A DNA stretch of 64,000 nt from Embleya hyalina (GTDB lineage: Bacteria > Actinomycetota > Actinomycetes > Streptomycetales > Streptomycetaceae), in NCBI RefSeq assembly GCF_003967355.1, contig NZ_BIFH01000026.1:224129-288128 (forward strand). The letters are read 5' to 3'. A model generated the notes under the pieces. The model searched no databases. It worked only from the letters and a program-made list of their open reading frames with translations, and was not told where the DNA came from. Positions 24,565 to 33,293 of the stretch are shown here, piece after piece; position 1 is the first letter of the stretch, and every line of letters starts with the position of its first letter. The position numbers and the translations under genes are program-made.

Positions 24565-25614
24565 ATGCGACAACAAGCCGCCGAAGCCTTGGACGAAGCA
24601 TTCGCACGTCTGCACCGCACCGGCTCCGAATTCGACGACAAGCTGTCCAATCACGGTCCGATGGCCGTCGAAGCCCTCGTGCACGCGGGCCAGTGGGAAG
24701 CCGTGCCCGCTTGGCTCGACTCCTACACCCGCCGGCTCGAACCGGTTCTGCGACCCACCGAGCGCATCGCCCGCGACGCGTGGCGCGAGGCGCTGGGCGA
24801 CCGCGCCCGGGACGGTGACTGGATCGCCCTGTTCACCGACGAGATCGCCGAGCGGCCGTGGCGCGAGGTGCTCGCGCTGTGGTGGCCCAGGCTGCTCCCG
24901 GGGCTGCCCGGCGGCGCCACCCACGGGGTGATCCGGGTCGGACACGCGGTCCGCGCCCTGCTGGACCTCGGCGAGAGCCCGGTCCGCCTCGCCGAGTTCG
25001 CCCACGCGATGGCCTACTTCGCGTCGAGCAACCAGGCCCTGCCCGAACTGCCGCGGCTCGCGGGGGGCCGGACGCCGTTCGAGGCACTGGACGCGGTCCC
25101 GCCCCTGCCGATCGACGAGAAGGACCACATCAGCCGCCGCCTGGACTTCCTCGCCGGGTGGGACGCGTGGCTGGCCCCGACCCTGTCGGTGCGCGAGGCC
25201 ACGACCCCCGAGCAGGCACAGGCGCTGCTCGCCGACACCGTGCACGCGGCGACCCTGCGCTACCTGCGCCGCGGACACGGCAGCGGGGTGATGAACGTGC
25301 ACGCGGTGACCGCCCCGAGCGCGGTGCTGCGGGTGTTGCCGGCGCTGCCGCGCGAGCAGTGGATCCCCTCGTACACCACGGCCTGGGCCACCAGCAGCGC
25401 GGTCTTCGCGGTCTACTCGGGCCGCGAGGACGCGACCGGGACACCCGCTCCCGCGCCCGATCCCGTCGAGGCCGGACGGCGTGCCCTCGCACACGGCGAC
25501 GAGCACGTGATCAAGCTCGTGGACACCGCGGTGGACGTGTTCGCCCGCTCCGGCGACACCCGCGCGCTGGCCGCCGGCACACTCGCGGCCGAGTTGATCG
25601 CGCCGGAGCACTGA
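24565..25614 (+). CDS. Questin-oxidase-like protein
   Basis: A 349-residue protein with the N-terminal signature LSNHGPMAVEALVHAG of the questin oxidase-like family (PF14027; fungal AflY and GedK act on polyketide anthraquinones by Baeyer-Villiger-type ring opening). Other conserved-looking histidines are in GGATHGVIRVGHAVRAL and VHAVTAPSAVLRVLPAL. No flavin or NAD(P) motif is visible, as in the family. In bacteria the substrates are unknown, and no polyketide genes are nearby. ATG 24565 follows GAAGGAA. It shares its upstream region with sodF, so the same metal-responsive box may affect it (inference). Confidence 0.75.
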   Translation: MRQQAAEALDEAFARLHRTGSEFDDKLSNHGPMAVEALVHAGQWEAVPAWLDSYTRRLEPVLRPTERIARDAWREALGDRARDGDWIALFTDEIAERPWREVLALWWPRLLPGLPGGATHGVIRVGHAVRALLDLGESPVRLAEFAHAMAYFASSNQALPELPRLAGGRTPFEALDAVPPLPIDEKDHISRRLDFLAGWDAWLAPTLSVREATTPEQAQALLADTVHAATLRYLRRGHGSGVMNVHAVTAPSAVLRVLPALPREQWIPSYTTAWATSSAVFAVYSGREDATGTPAPAPDPVEAGRRALAHGDEHVIKLVDTAVDVFARSGDTRALAAGTLAAELIAPEH

Positions 25615-25757
25615 CCGGTCGCGCCGGGCAAGGCGACACGCCCTCGAACGGGTGAGATTCCCCCACTCGGCGCAGCCGATTGCGTTCGCTGGTGCCGCAC
25701 GCACCGCATGGCACACGCCGTGCGGCACCGGCGAACCACTCAATGATCGGAGCCCCC

Positions 25758-26027
25758 ATGCGCATCACCCCGCTGCTCACCGCCGCGACGGTCGGCGCCC
25801 TGCTCGCCCTGACCCCGGCCGCCCCCGCGCTCGCCGACGGCCACGCGGACACCATCACGAGCGAGACCGTCCAGGTCGGCATGATCGGCATGATCGGCGA
25901 GGACGACGTGCTCCACGACCTGCGTCCGGCCGTGGTGGGCGTGCACCAGGGCATCTCCGGCGGCTTCGTGGAGGTACCCGCACCGGTGGTCCCGGCGCCG
26001 CGGATGCCGCCCATGCCCACCTTCTGA
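25758..26027 (+). CDS. Small secreted protein
   Basis: An 89-residue product with a Sec signal peptide (MRITPLLTAATVGALLALTP, likely cut after ALA). The mature part is about 63 residues: DGHADTIT..., a GMIGMIGEDD repeat and a proline-rich end VPAPVVPAPRMPPMPTF. No cysteines are left in the mature part and no family is recognised. ATG 25758 has TCGGAG upstream; an ATG at 25743 is in frame but would use no clear ribosome-binding site. Monocistronic on its context. It resembles small Streptomyces exported proteins of unknown role. Confidence 0.65.
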   Translation: MRITPLLTAATVGALLALTPAAPALADGHADTITSETVQVGMIGMIGEDDVLHDLRPAVVGVHQGISGGFVEVPAPVVPAPRMPPMPTF

Positions 26028-26184
26028 CGGCGGCGGAGCCGCCCACGCCCGCGTCCCGTACGGTCGCCCTCGGCCCGAACCGCGCGTGTCACCACGCCGC
26101 GACCCGGGTCGGGCGCACCCGCTCGCTCGGCGCGGTCGACAATGGCCCCATGACCGCACCGAACGCACCCCGCCCGGCGCGCCG

Positions 26185-26826
26185 ATGGTGAGCGTGCGAC
26201 CGATCACCCCGACCGCCCTCGTGGACGAACTGGTCGAGGCGATCGCCCGACGCGCCGCCGACCGGCCGTGGACCCGGGTGGCCGTGGACGGCGCGGACGC
26301 CGCCGAACCGGGCGCGCTCGCCGACGCGTTGGTGGCGCCGCTGCGCCTGCGCGGACATCCGGTGCTGCGGGTGCGGGCCCGCGACTTCCTGCGGCCCGCG
26401 TCGGTGCGCCTGGAGTACGGGCACACCGACGCCGAGTCGTACCTGTGGGGCTGGCTGGACGACGCCGGGCTGCGCCGCGAGGTGTTGGAACCGCTGGCGG
26501 CCGACGGCACCGGGCGGGTGTTGCCGAGCCTGTGGGACGCGGCCCGGGACCGGGCCACCCGCGCCGACTACACCGTGCTGCCCGAGGGCGGAGTACTGCT
26601 CCTGGACGGGCCGTTGCTGCTCGGCAAGGGCCTGCCGCTGGAGCTGACGGTGCATCTGTGGTTGTCCCCGGGGGCGCTGCGCCGGCGCACCCCCGCCGAG
26701 GACGCCTGGACCATCGAGGCGCTGACCCGGTACGCCGAGGAGATCGTGCCCACGACCGAGGCGGACCTGACCGTGCGCTACGACCATCCCGCGCATCCGG
26801 CGCTGGTCGAGCCGCTCCGCCGCTGA
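26185..26826 (+). CDS. Uridine kinase-like protein lacking a P-loop
   Basis: A 213-residue protein with the layout of actinobacterial uridine-kinase-like NTPases: VAVDGADAA near residue 32, RLRGHPVLRVRARDFLRPASVRLEYG, then YTVLPEGGVLLLDGPLLL and LTVHLWLSPGALRRR. The expected phosphate-binding loop GxxxxGK(S/T) is replaced by GADAAEPGAL with no lysine. ATP hydrolysis in the usual way is therefore unlikely, although the acidic strand LLLDGP is kept. Function unknown; nucleoside kinase should not be assumed. ATG 26185 and GTG 26188 are equally possible starts. Confidence 0.7.
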   Translation: MVSVRPITPTALVDELVEAIARRAADRPWTRVAVDGADAAEPGALADALVAPLRLRGHPVLRVRARDFLRPASVRLEYGHTDAESYLWGWLDDAGLRREVLEPLAADGTGRVLPSLWDAARDRATRADYTVLPEGGVLLLDGPLLLGKGLPLELTVHLWLSPGALRRRTPAEDAWTIEALTRYAEEIVPTTEADLTVRYDHPAHPALVEPLRR

Positions 26827-26834
26827 CCGTCGGC

Positions 26835-27668
26835 TCAGTCGACCTCGTCCGGGTCCGGGCCGAGCCGCTCGCCCCGGTCGAGCCGGCCGATCGCGTCCAG
26901 TTCGGCCGCGTCCAGGTCGAAGTCGAACACCTCGAAGTTCTCCCGGATCCGCGCCGGCGTGACCGACTTGGGGATGACGATGTTCCCCAGGTGCAGGTGC
27001 CAGCGCAGCACCACCTGGGCGGGAGATCGGCCGTGCGCGCGGGCCGCCTCGGTGATCACCGGGTCCGCCAGCAGCGCGCCGCCCTTGCCCAGCGGGCTCC
27101 ACGCCTCCGTCGCGATCGCGTGGGCCCGGTCGAAGGCGCGGACCCGGCCCTGCTGGAGGTAGGGGTGCAGTTCGACCTGGTTGACCGAGGGCACCACGGC
27201 GGTGTGTTCGAGCAGTCGGGTCAGGTGTTCGGGTTGGAAGTTGGACACCCCGATCGTGCGCACCCGGCCGTCCGCGAGCAGCTTCTCGAACGCGCGCCAG
27301 GTGTCCAGGTAGCGGTCCCGACTCGCCGCCGGCCAGTGGATCAGGTACATGTCCACGTAGTCCAGGCCGAGCAGCCGCGCGCTCTCGTCGAACGCGGCCA
27401 GGGTCGAGTCGTATCCCTGCTCGGTGTTCCACAACTTGGTGGTGACGAACAGTTCCCCGCGCGGGACGGAGGACGCGGCCAGGGCCCGGCCCACACCCGC
27501 CTCGTTGCCGTAGATCGCGGCGGTGTCGATGCTGCGATAACCCACCTCGATGGCGGTGGTCACGGCGGCGGTGGCCTCGTCGTCGCCGACCTGGAAGACC
27601 CCGAAGCCGAGCTGCGGGATGGTGACGCCGTTGTTGAGGGTGACGTCGGGTACGGGCGTGGAACTCAT
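26835..27668 (-). CDS. Aldo-keto reductase
   Basis: A 277-residue AKR5-like oxidoreductase (2,5-diketo-gluconate reductase/morphine dehydrogenase type) that reduces carbonyls with NADPH. The catalytic tetrad is visible: Asp in GYRSIDTAAIYGNE, Tyr in the same strand, Lys in VTTKLWN and His in YLIHWP. The GVSNFQPEHL and NQVELHPYLQQ blocks and the NADPH-binding IPKSVTPARIRENFEVFDF follow. Complete length. It ends nine bases from the convergent uridine-kinase-like gene. An upstream gene-poor region of 515 bp separates it from the lactonase. Confidence 0.93.
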   Translation of the reverse strand: MSSTPVPDVTLNNGVTIPQLGFGVFQVGDDEATAAVTTAIEVGYRSIDTAAIYGNEAGVGRALAASSVPRGELFVTTKLWNTEQGYDSTLAAFDESARLLGLDYVDMYLIHWPAASRDRYLDTWRAFEKLLADGRVRTIGVSNFQPEHLTRLLEHTAVVPSVNQVELHPYLQQGRVRAFDRAHAIATEAWSPLGKGGALLADPVITEAARAHGRSPAQVVLRWHLHLGNIVIPKSVTPARIRENFEVFDFDLDAAELDAIGRLDRGERLGPDPDEVD

Positions 27669-28183
27669 GATGGGGACGGTCCTTCGTGGTGGGGGACGGG
27701 AGGGCTCGGGGCCGGCCGGGAAGCCGGACGGGCCGAGGGGTCGCCGACTCCGGCACGCCGGAGTCACCCTGCCCGCTCTGCCCGCCGGCGGCCTCGGCCA
27801 CACCGGGAAGGTGTCCGGCGACCATGCGCGAACGGGTGGGCGTACGCCGTTCCGACACCCCGGCCGGCAGCGCCGGGGCCGGTGCGCCGAGGCGTAGCCG
27901 TGCGAGTTCGTGCCGTGGACGCACCCCGGGCGGGGTCTGTTCGGGTACCGGGCGGGCGATGCCCGCGGCGACCGGGACGAAGGTCGGGGCGGGCACGGCC
28001 TGCTCTCGCGCTGTCCGTGCGGCACCGACCGTCAGGGCGTCCACACCGAGGTCACCACCGCGGGCCGTGCGCTGCTCGGCGCGCCCGCCCACGACCGGGC
28101 ACGGCACTGAAGCGAGGCGCGTCCGGCCCGACGCCGGACGGATCGGGGCGACCCGTCCGGCGGGCAGGCGGGCCCGGGAGCGG
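27669..28183. other. Gene-poor stretch with a possible MarR C-terminal remnant
   Basis: No complete gene is convincing here. On the plus strand, 28000-28110 reads LLSRCPCGTDRQGVHTEVTTAGRALL and stops soon after. This resembles the wing and following helix of a MarR-family regulator (normally DRRGVxxxLTxAGRxLL). The N-terminal helices of such a protein are not found upstream in any frame, so it is more likely a decayed fragment than a gene. The first 20-30 bp next to the aldo-keto reductase presumably hold its leader. Confidence 0.35.
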
Positions 28184-29233
28184 CTACGCGAGCACGCTGG
28201 TCGGGCTTCCGGTCGCGAGCGCGACGCCGAGGGCGGCGAGCCGGCCGGAGCCCGGGTCGCAGCGGAATCCGGTGATCGTGTCGCCGCGCTGGTTCGCCAC
28301 GTACAACACGTCGCCGACCAGGGCCAGATCACGCGGCCAGGCCCCGCCCGTCGGGATCTCCTCGACCAGGGACAACTCCGCGCCGTCGACGGCGAGCACC
28401 GAGATCGTGTCCGGCCCCCGGTTGGCCGCGTACACGAAGCGCCCGTCCGCCGAGGCCACGATCCCCGACGGCGCGCCCTCGCCGCCGGACAACACGAACG
28501 GCTTGCCCGCCACGGTCAGCGCCCCCGTACGCGGATCACCGCGCAGCGGGGTGACCGTCGTGTTCAACTCCCCCGCCAGCCAGGCCAGGTCCTTCGGCCC
28601 GTACGCGATGTGCCGCGGCCCGGTCCCCGGCGGCAGGGTCACCTTCGGCCCCTCGGCGATGGTCCCCGCCTCGGCGTCGAAGTTCAGGTGGTACACGGTG
28701 TCCGAGCCCAGGTCGCACACCACCAGCCACCCGCCGCCGGCGGCGAACGTCACCTGGTGCGCGTGCGAGGCCGCCTGCCGGTCCGCCACCGGCCCGGATC
28801 CGGTCAGCCGTACGTGCGTGGCGGCCTCGCCGAGCGTGCCGTCGTCGGCGATCGGGTGCACGGTCACACTGCCGCCGCCGTAGTTGGCCACCACCACGAA
28901 CCGCCCCGTGGGGTCGGCCGCCAGATGACACGGTCCGGCGCCGCGCGTGGAGACCTCGCCCAGCGGCACGAGCCGTTCGTCCTGCACCGAGTACGCGCCG
29001 ACCGCGCCCTCGCCGGCCCGCTCGCTGACCGCGTACAGGAAGCGGCCCGAGGGGTGCCGGGTCAGATACGACGGCGAGATCGCGGGAATGGCCGCGGACG
29101 GCGTACCGAGCAGTCCGCTCTGCGGGTCCTGCCGGCACACGGTGATGCCGGTGCCGTGCCCGTCCATGTCGGGGGTGTACGAGCCCACGTACACCAGCGG
29201 TCCGCGTCGATCGGAAGCATTTGGTGAGGTCAC
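28184..29233 (-). CDS. Lactonase-family beta-propeller (6-phosphogluconolactonase-like)
   Basis: A 349-residue seven-bladed beta-propeller of the PF10282 lactonase family. Repeated blade signatures include HPSGRFLYAVSE, DPTGRFVVVANYGGGSVTVH, SADGRFVYAANRGPDTISVL and LVGDVLYVANQRGDTIT. The SHAHQVTF segment lies at the central pocket position. Bacterial members include Pgl of the pentose phosphate pathway and many sugar-lactone or 3-carboxymuconate-type enzymes. There is no signal peptide, so it is cytoplasmic. GTG 29233 is preferred because AGGAG lies six bases upstream. A TetR gene lies 178 bp upstream on the same strand. Confidence 0.85.
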   Translation of the reverse strand: MTSPNASDRRGPLVYVGSYTPDMDGHGTGITVCRQDPQSGLLGTPSAAIPAISPSYLTRHPSGRFLYAVSERAGEGAVGAYSVQDERLVPLGEVSTRGAGPCHLAADPTGRFVVVANYGGGSVTVHPIADDGTLGEAATHVRLTGSGPVADRQAASHAHQVTFAAGGGWLVVCDLGSDTVYHLNFDAEAGTIAEGPKVTLPPGTGPRHIAYGPKDLAWLAGELNTTVTPLRGDPRTGALTVAGKPFVLSGGEGAPSGIVASADGRFVYAANRGPDTISVLAVDGAELSLVEEIPTGGAWPRDLALVGDVLYVANQRGDTITGFRCDPGSGRLAALGVALATGSPTSVLA

Positions 29234-29411
29234 ACGGTTCTCCTGTGGTCCGGCCGGTGGCGGCCGATCATCGGTCGACTCCTGATCCATCGACCGAGCC
29301 GGCGACGCCGACCACGCAGATCATCGCGGATCGAACGCGCCGCCGCGGCCGATGTCATGCTCCTCCCCGACCCCACCGCCGGCACACCCCCGCGCGAGCG
29401 CCGGGGCCGGC

Positions 29412-30068
29412 TCACTCCGACCCGCGGACCGCGTAGCCCAGCACCTCGGCGCTCAACAACGTTTCGACCGCGTCCAGTTGCGCCAACGCGCGATCGGCCG
29501 TCTCGTCCCGATCGACGCCGTCGGCCAGGCGGCGGCCGATCCCCCGGTAGACGGCCTGCTGGATTCCGGCGAGTTGGCCGGCGATCAACTCCGGCACCGG
29601 GTCGGTGGGCGCCACCCCCGCCTCCTCGGCGAGGGTCCGCGCCAGCGCGTCGGCGCCGGCCTGCTGCATCCGCCACAACCGGCCCACCAGCGCCGGCGAT
29701 TCCAGCATCACCCGCGCCCAGCGCTCGTAGCCCGGGACCAGACCGACGTACGGCGACCGCTCCTCCACGTCGCGGCGCAACACCGCCAGCACCGCGCGCG
29801 TCGCCGACTCGCCCACCGCGCGCTCGCGCACGATGTGGGACAGGCGGTCCACCAGCTCCGACTCGCGGTCGAAGAACAGGTCCTCCTTGTTCGGGAAGTA
29901 GTTGTAGACGGTGTTCACCGAGACCTCGGCCAGTTCGGCGATCTGCGCGATGGTGACCGCGTCGAACCCGCGTTCCATGAACATCCCCGTCGCGATGTCC
30001 GAGATGTGCGTCCGAGTGCGGCGCTTCTTGCGCTCGCGCAGACCCTCGGCGGGTGCGATCTCCGTCAT
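29412..30068 (-). CDS. TetR family regulator of the DrrAB-like exporter
   Basis: A 218-residue TetR protein: basic N-terminus RERKKRRTRTHISDIATGMFMERGFD, recognition region IAQIAELAEVSVNTVYNYFPNKEDLFF, then a helical ligand domain. It diverges from an ABC drug-exporter pair with only 79 bp between, so mutual repression is likely. A TACAAT -10 hexamer (30075-30080) lies just 6-7 bases from the ATG, so transcription would begin at the start codon and the message would be leaderless. Confidence 0.9.
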   Translation of the reverse strand: MTEIAPAEGLRERKKRRTRTHISDIATGMFMERGFDAVTIAQIAELAEVSVNTVYNYFPNKEDLFFDRESELVDRLSHIVRERAVGESATRAVLAVLRRDVEERSPYVGLVPGYERWARVMLESPALVGRLWRMQQAGADALARTLAEEAGVAPTDPVPELIAGQLAGIQQAVYRGIGRRLADGVDRDETADRALAQLDAVETLLSAEVLGYAVRGSE

Positions 30069-30074
30069 GTCGCC

Positions 30075-30136
30075 ATTGTAGTCAACTTGGGGTCATCCAA
30101 ATTTTGGTGTCGTTGCAAAATTTAAGCGACTATGTT
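30075..30136. promoter_or_regulatory. Divergent tetR/drrAB promoter-operator
   Basis: This 62-bp AT-rich island contains CCAAA-T-TTTGG (30097-30107, an 11-bp dyad), GTCGTTGC...GCGAC arms at about 30109-30129, a TACAAT -10 for the TetR gene and a TATGTT hexamer (30131) for the ABC genes. Dyads sit between the two start points, as expected for a TetR repressor acting on both. Confidence 0.5.
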
Positions 30137-30147
30137 TCGGTGGTCCC

Positions 30148-30933
30148 ATGACACCGGTCATCCACACCTCCGGGCTCGCCCGGACCTTCCACACCAAGCG
30201 CGGCACGGTCGAGGCCGTCCGCGGCATCGACCTGACCGTCCCCGCGGGCGAGATCCTGGGTTTCCTCGGGCCCAACGGCGCCGGCAAGACCACCACGCTG
30301 CGCATGCTCACCACGCTGCTCGCCCCCACCGGCGGCAGCGCCGCGGTGGCCGGTCACGACCTGCTGCGCGATCCGGCGGGGGTGCGTCGACGGATCGGCT
30401 ACGTCGCCCAGTCCGGCGGCGTCGACCCCGGCGTGTCCGTGCGCGAGGAACTCACCACCCAGGCCCGGCTGTACCGCCTCGACCGGGCCGCCGCCCGGGC
30501 GCGCACCGCCGAACTGGCCGCGGAACTGGACCTGGCCGACCTGCTGGACCGCCCGTGCGCCGCGCTCTCCGGCGGCCAGCGCCGCCGGCTCGACATCGCG
30601 ATGGGCCTGCTCCACCGCCCCGAGGTGCTGTTCCTGGACGAGCCGACCACCGGCCTGGACCCGGGCAGCCGGGTCGACCTGTGGGCCCTGGTCCGGCGGA
30701 TCCGCGACGACTGGGGCACCACGGTCTTCCTGACCACGCACTACCTCGACGAGGCGGACGCGCTCGCCGACCGCCTCGTGGTCGTCGACCACGGCCGGGT
30801 CGTCGCCGAGGGCACCGCACACGCGCTCAAGACCGAGTACGCCGGCTCCCCCGACGCCTCGCTCCAGGACGCCTTCATCGCCATCACCGGCCGGCGCGTC
30901 CCCGCGCCCGCCGAGACTCCGATCGCCGTCTGA
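30148..30933 (+). CDS. DrrA-like ABC transporter ATPase
   Basis: A 261-residue ABC ATPase of the DrrA/daunorubicin-resistance type. Walker A is GPNGAGKTT (about residue 42), the Q-loop region YVAQSGGVDPGVSVREEL is the typical DrrA form, the signature is LSGGQRRRLDIA and Walker B is VLFLDEPTTGLDP, with the switch histidine in LTTHYLDEA. The C-terminal extension of about 40 residues (LKTEYAGSPDASLQDAF) fits the DrrA tail that contacts the permease. The permease gene follows after 15 bp. Probable role: efflux of a hydrophobic drug or metabolite, with expression controlled by the divergent TetR. Confidence 0.93.
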   Translation: MTPVIHTSGLARTFHTKRGTVEAVRGIDLTVPAGEILGFLGPNGAGKTTTLRMLTTLLAPTGGSAAVAGHDLLRDPAGVRRRIGYVAQSGGVDPGVSVREELTTQARLYRLDRAAARARTAELAAELDLADLLDRPCAALSGGQRRRLDIAMGLLHRPEVLFLDEPTTGLDPGSRVDLWALVRRIRDDWGTTVFLTTHYLDEADALADRLVVVDHGRVVAEGTAHALKTEYAGSPDASLQDAFIAITGRRVPAPAETPIAV

Positions 30934-30948
30934 CCGGCCGAGGTGACC

Positions 30949-31779
30949 ATGTCCACGCCATCCGCGCCTTCCACGGCGTCCGCCCCGGCCGCGCCAGCCA
31001 CTCCCGGCCCGAACACCCCGTCCGCGTCGGCCGCGCTCCTGGCCGACACCCTGCTGATCTTCGGTCGCTACCTGCGCCAGACCCTGGCCGCCCGGGTCGG
31101 GTTGGTGTTCGGGCTGCTCCAACCCCTGCTGTTCCTGGTCCTGTTCGGGCCGCTCCTGCGCGAGGTCCCGCTCGGCGGGAAGGGCGACTCCTGGCAGACC
31201 CTCGTCCCCGGCCTGCTGGTGCAACTCGGGCTGTTCAGCGCCGCGTTCGCCGGTTTCGGCATTCTGATCGAAAAGCAGCAGGGCATCCTGGAGCGGATGC
31301 GGGTGACCCCGGTGAGCCGCGTGGCGCTGCTGCTCGGGCGGGTGCTCAAGGACATCGTGCAACTGCTGGTCCAGTCGCTGCTGCTGGTCCTGGTCGGGGT
31401 GGCCTTCGGGCTGCGCGCGCCGATCCTCGGGATGCTGGTCGGATTCGGCTTCGTCGCGCTGATGACCGCGTCGATCGCGTCGCTGTCCTACGCGTTGGCG
31501 ATGCGCGTGGACAGCCCGCAGGAGTTCGCCCCGGTGGTGAACTCGGTCAACCTGCCGTTGATGCTGCTGTCCGGGATCCTGCTGCCGATGTCGCTGGCCC
31601 CGGACTGGCTGGACGGGCTGTCCCGGGCCAACCCGCTTCGGTACGTGGTCCTGGCGGTGCGCTCGGCGTTCGTCGGGGACTACGGGGGGACGGTCGGCAC
31701 GGGGGCGCTGGCGGCGCTGGGCCTGACCGCGGTGTCGGTTCCGGCGGCGGTACGGCTGTTCCGGCGGGCGGGGGCGTAG
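30949..31779 (+). CDS. DrrB-like ABC-2 permease
   Basis: A 276-residue ABC-2 type permease. A Pro/Ala/Ser-rich cytoplasmic N-terminus of about 28 residues precedes six hydrophobic helices. The loop EKQQGILERMRVTPVSRVALLLGR (about residues 103-126) is the conserved cytoplasmic coupling segment of DrrB-type permeases, and NLPLMLLSGILLPMSLAPDWL precedes the final helices. It pairs with the adjacent ATPase. ATG 30949 lies just after GAGGTGA; an upstream in-frame GTG at 30943 is an alternative. Confidence 0.92.
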   Translation: MSTPSAPSTASAPAAPATPGPNTPSASAALLADTLLIFGRYLRQTLAARVGLVFGLLQPLLFLVLFGPLLREVPLGGKGDSWQTLVPGLLVQLGLFSAAFAGFGILIEKQQGILERMRVTPVSRVALLLGRVLKDIVQLLVQSLLLVLVGVAFGLRAPILGMLVGFGFVALMTASIASLSYALAMRVDSPQEFAPVVNSVNLPLMLLSGILLPMSLAPDWLDGLSRANPLRYVVLAVRSAFVGDYGGTVGTGALAALGLTAVSVPAAVRLFRRAGA

Positions 31780-31820
31780 CGGTCGGCCGATCCGGGGCCT
31801 CGGCGGCGCGGCGCGGGTGC

Positions 31821-32798
31821 CTACCCGTACCGCGCCGCCGTCGCGCGTGCGGTGGCGGCGATCGCGGCGCGCAGCTCGGGCGGGCCCAGGACCTCCGCCT
31901 CCGGCCCCAGTCGCAGCAGTTCGGCCGTCCCCACCTCGATCGTCTCGATCGGGAGCCGGACCCGCACCCGACCGTCGGGCAGCGGCTCCCCCGCGCTTTC
32001 CTCCACGACGTCGGCGACGTGCGCGCCGAACATGGGCCGCACCAGCCGGCGTGCGCCCTCGGTCAACAGCACCTCGGCGTCGATCGGGCGCAACCGCTCG
32101 GCGAACCCCCGCGACGAGTCCGCCCAGTAGGCCGCCAGGTCGAAGTCCGGATCACGCTCGAACACCTCGTCGAGCACGTGCAACTCCTCGATCCGCACCA
32201 CCCGATACGTGCGGTCGCGACGCTCCCCCGCCCCGACGGTGCGCGCCACCAGGTACCACTGCCCCGCCTTGAGCACGAGGCCGTACGGTTCCAGCTCGCG
32301 CGTGACCTCGCCGGCCCAGCGCCGGTAGTGCACCCGGATCCGCCGGTCGGTCCACACCGCGCCCGCGATCCGGGACAGCTCCGGCGAGCGGTCCGCCTCC
32401 CGGTGCCACCCCGGCGCGTCCAGGTGGAAGCGCGGTCGGGCCCGCTCGACGCGCTCGCGCAGTTCGGCGGGCAGCCCGGACCGGACCTTGAGCTGCGCGG
32501 AGGCGACCACCGCGCCCAGACCCAGCTCCGCCGCCGGGCCCGGCAACCCGGCCAGGGACAGTGCGTCGGCCTCGTCGTTGGTCAGCCCGTTGATCCGGGT
32601 CCGAAAGCCCTCCAGAAGCCGATAGCCGCCCGCCGGCCCGCGCTCGGCATGAACCGGCACCCCGGCCGCCGCCAGTGCCTCCACGTCCCGATAGACGGTC
32701 CGGACGGACACCTCCAACTGCTCGGCCAACTCGGTCGCGGTGACGAGCCCCCTGTTCTGCAGGGTCAGCAGGATGGTCAACAACCGACTCGCGCGCAT
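31821..32798 (-). CDS. YafY-like HTH/WYL-domain regulator
   Basis: A 325-residue regulator of the DeoR-like HTH plus WYL architecture. The N-terminal winged helix is RLLTILLTLQNRGLVTATELAEQL, then VSVRTVYRDVEALAAAGVPV. The central WYL domain (about 140-235) has the WYLVART strand that names it, and a WCX C-terminal extension follows. WYL domains bind nucleic acids or nucleotides, and such proteins commonly control DNA-damage or phage-defence genes; no such genes are adjacent. ATG 32798 begins the first HTH helix. Confidence 0.9.
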   Translation of the reverse strand: MRASRLLTILLTLQNRGLVTATELAEQLEVSVRTVYRDVEALAAAGVPVHAERGPAGGYRLLEGFRTRINGLTNDEADALSLAGLPGPAAELGLGAVVASAQLKVRSGLPAELRERVERARPRFHLDAPGWHREADRSPELSRIAGAVWTDRRIRVHYRRWAGEVTRELEPYGLVLKAGQWYLVARTVGAGERRDRTYRVVRIEELHVLDEVFERDPDFDLAAYWADSSRGFAERLRPIDAEVLLTEGARRLVRPMFGAHVADVVEESAGEPLPDGRVRVRLPIETIEVGTAELLRLGPEAEVLGPPELRAAIAATARATAARYG

Positions 32799-32968
32799 GA
32801 TCGCCAGTGTGACGGAGCGGGCCCGGCGGCGCCGAACGGGTGAAATGCCCGGCCGAACCGGTGCACTCGGCTTCGGGATCCTCGGTCGCGCGCCGTTCGT
32901 TGATCGAATATCGAGGGGACTCCGCACGACTGTGATCTCGGGGCCGGAACGAAACGGAGAACGGCGCC

Positions 32969-33202
32969 ATGAGCGGCTTCCTCGACAAGGCCAGGAAGAT
33001 GGCCGAGGACACGATGAACACCGGCAAGCAGAAGGTCGAAGAGGTCCAGGTCGGCAGGGACGCGTCGGCACTGCTGAAGAAGTTGGGCGCCGCGTACTGG
33101 AAGGAGCAGCGCGGCGGCGGCTCGCACGAGGAGGTCACCAGGGCCCTGGCGGCGCTCGACGAGCACGTGGCCAAGCACGGCGACGCGGCGCTGCGCGACT
33201 GA
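32969..33202 (+). CDS. Small helical protein of unknown function
   Basis: A 77-residue charged protein with no hydrophobic segment: MSGFLDKARKMAEDTMNTGK, a KVEEVQVG stretch, then LLKKLGAAYWKEQRGGG and EEVTRALAALDEHVAKHG. It is predicted to be almost all amphipathic helix, with a Gly-rich hinge near residue 50. The start has GGAGAACGG upstream and codon use is typical of real genes here. Small proteins of this kind recur in Streptomyces genomes without known function; I do not recognise a named family. Confidence 0.7.
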   Translation: MSGFLDKARKMAEDTMNTGKQKVEEVQVGRDASALLKKLGAAYWKEQRGGGSHEEVTRALAALDEHVAKHGDAALRD

Positions 33203-33293
33203 ACCGCCGCCCCGGCCGGGGCCCGGGCACGGCGAAGGGGGCCGGGTCCACGACCCCGCCCCCGCGTTCGTGTCGCGTATGCCCGCCGGCCGA

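Noticed and set aside
33203..33293. GCCCCGGCCGGGGC palindrome as terminator after the small helical protein gene
   Set aside because: A perfect palindrome without loop cannot form a stable hairpin; chance in GC-rich sequence is likely.
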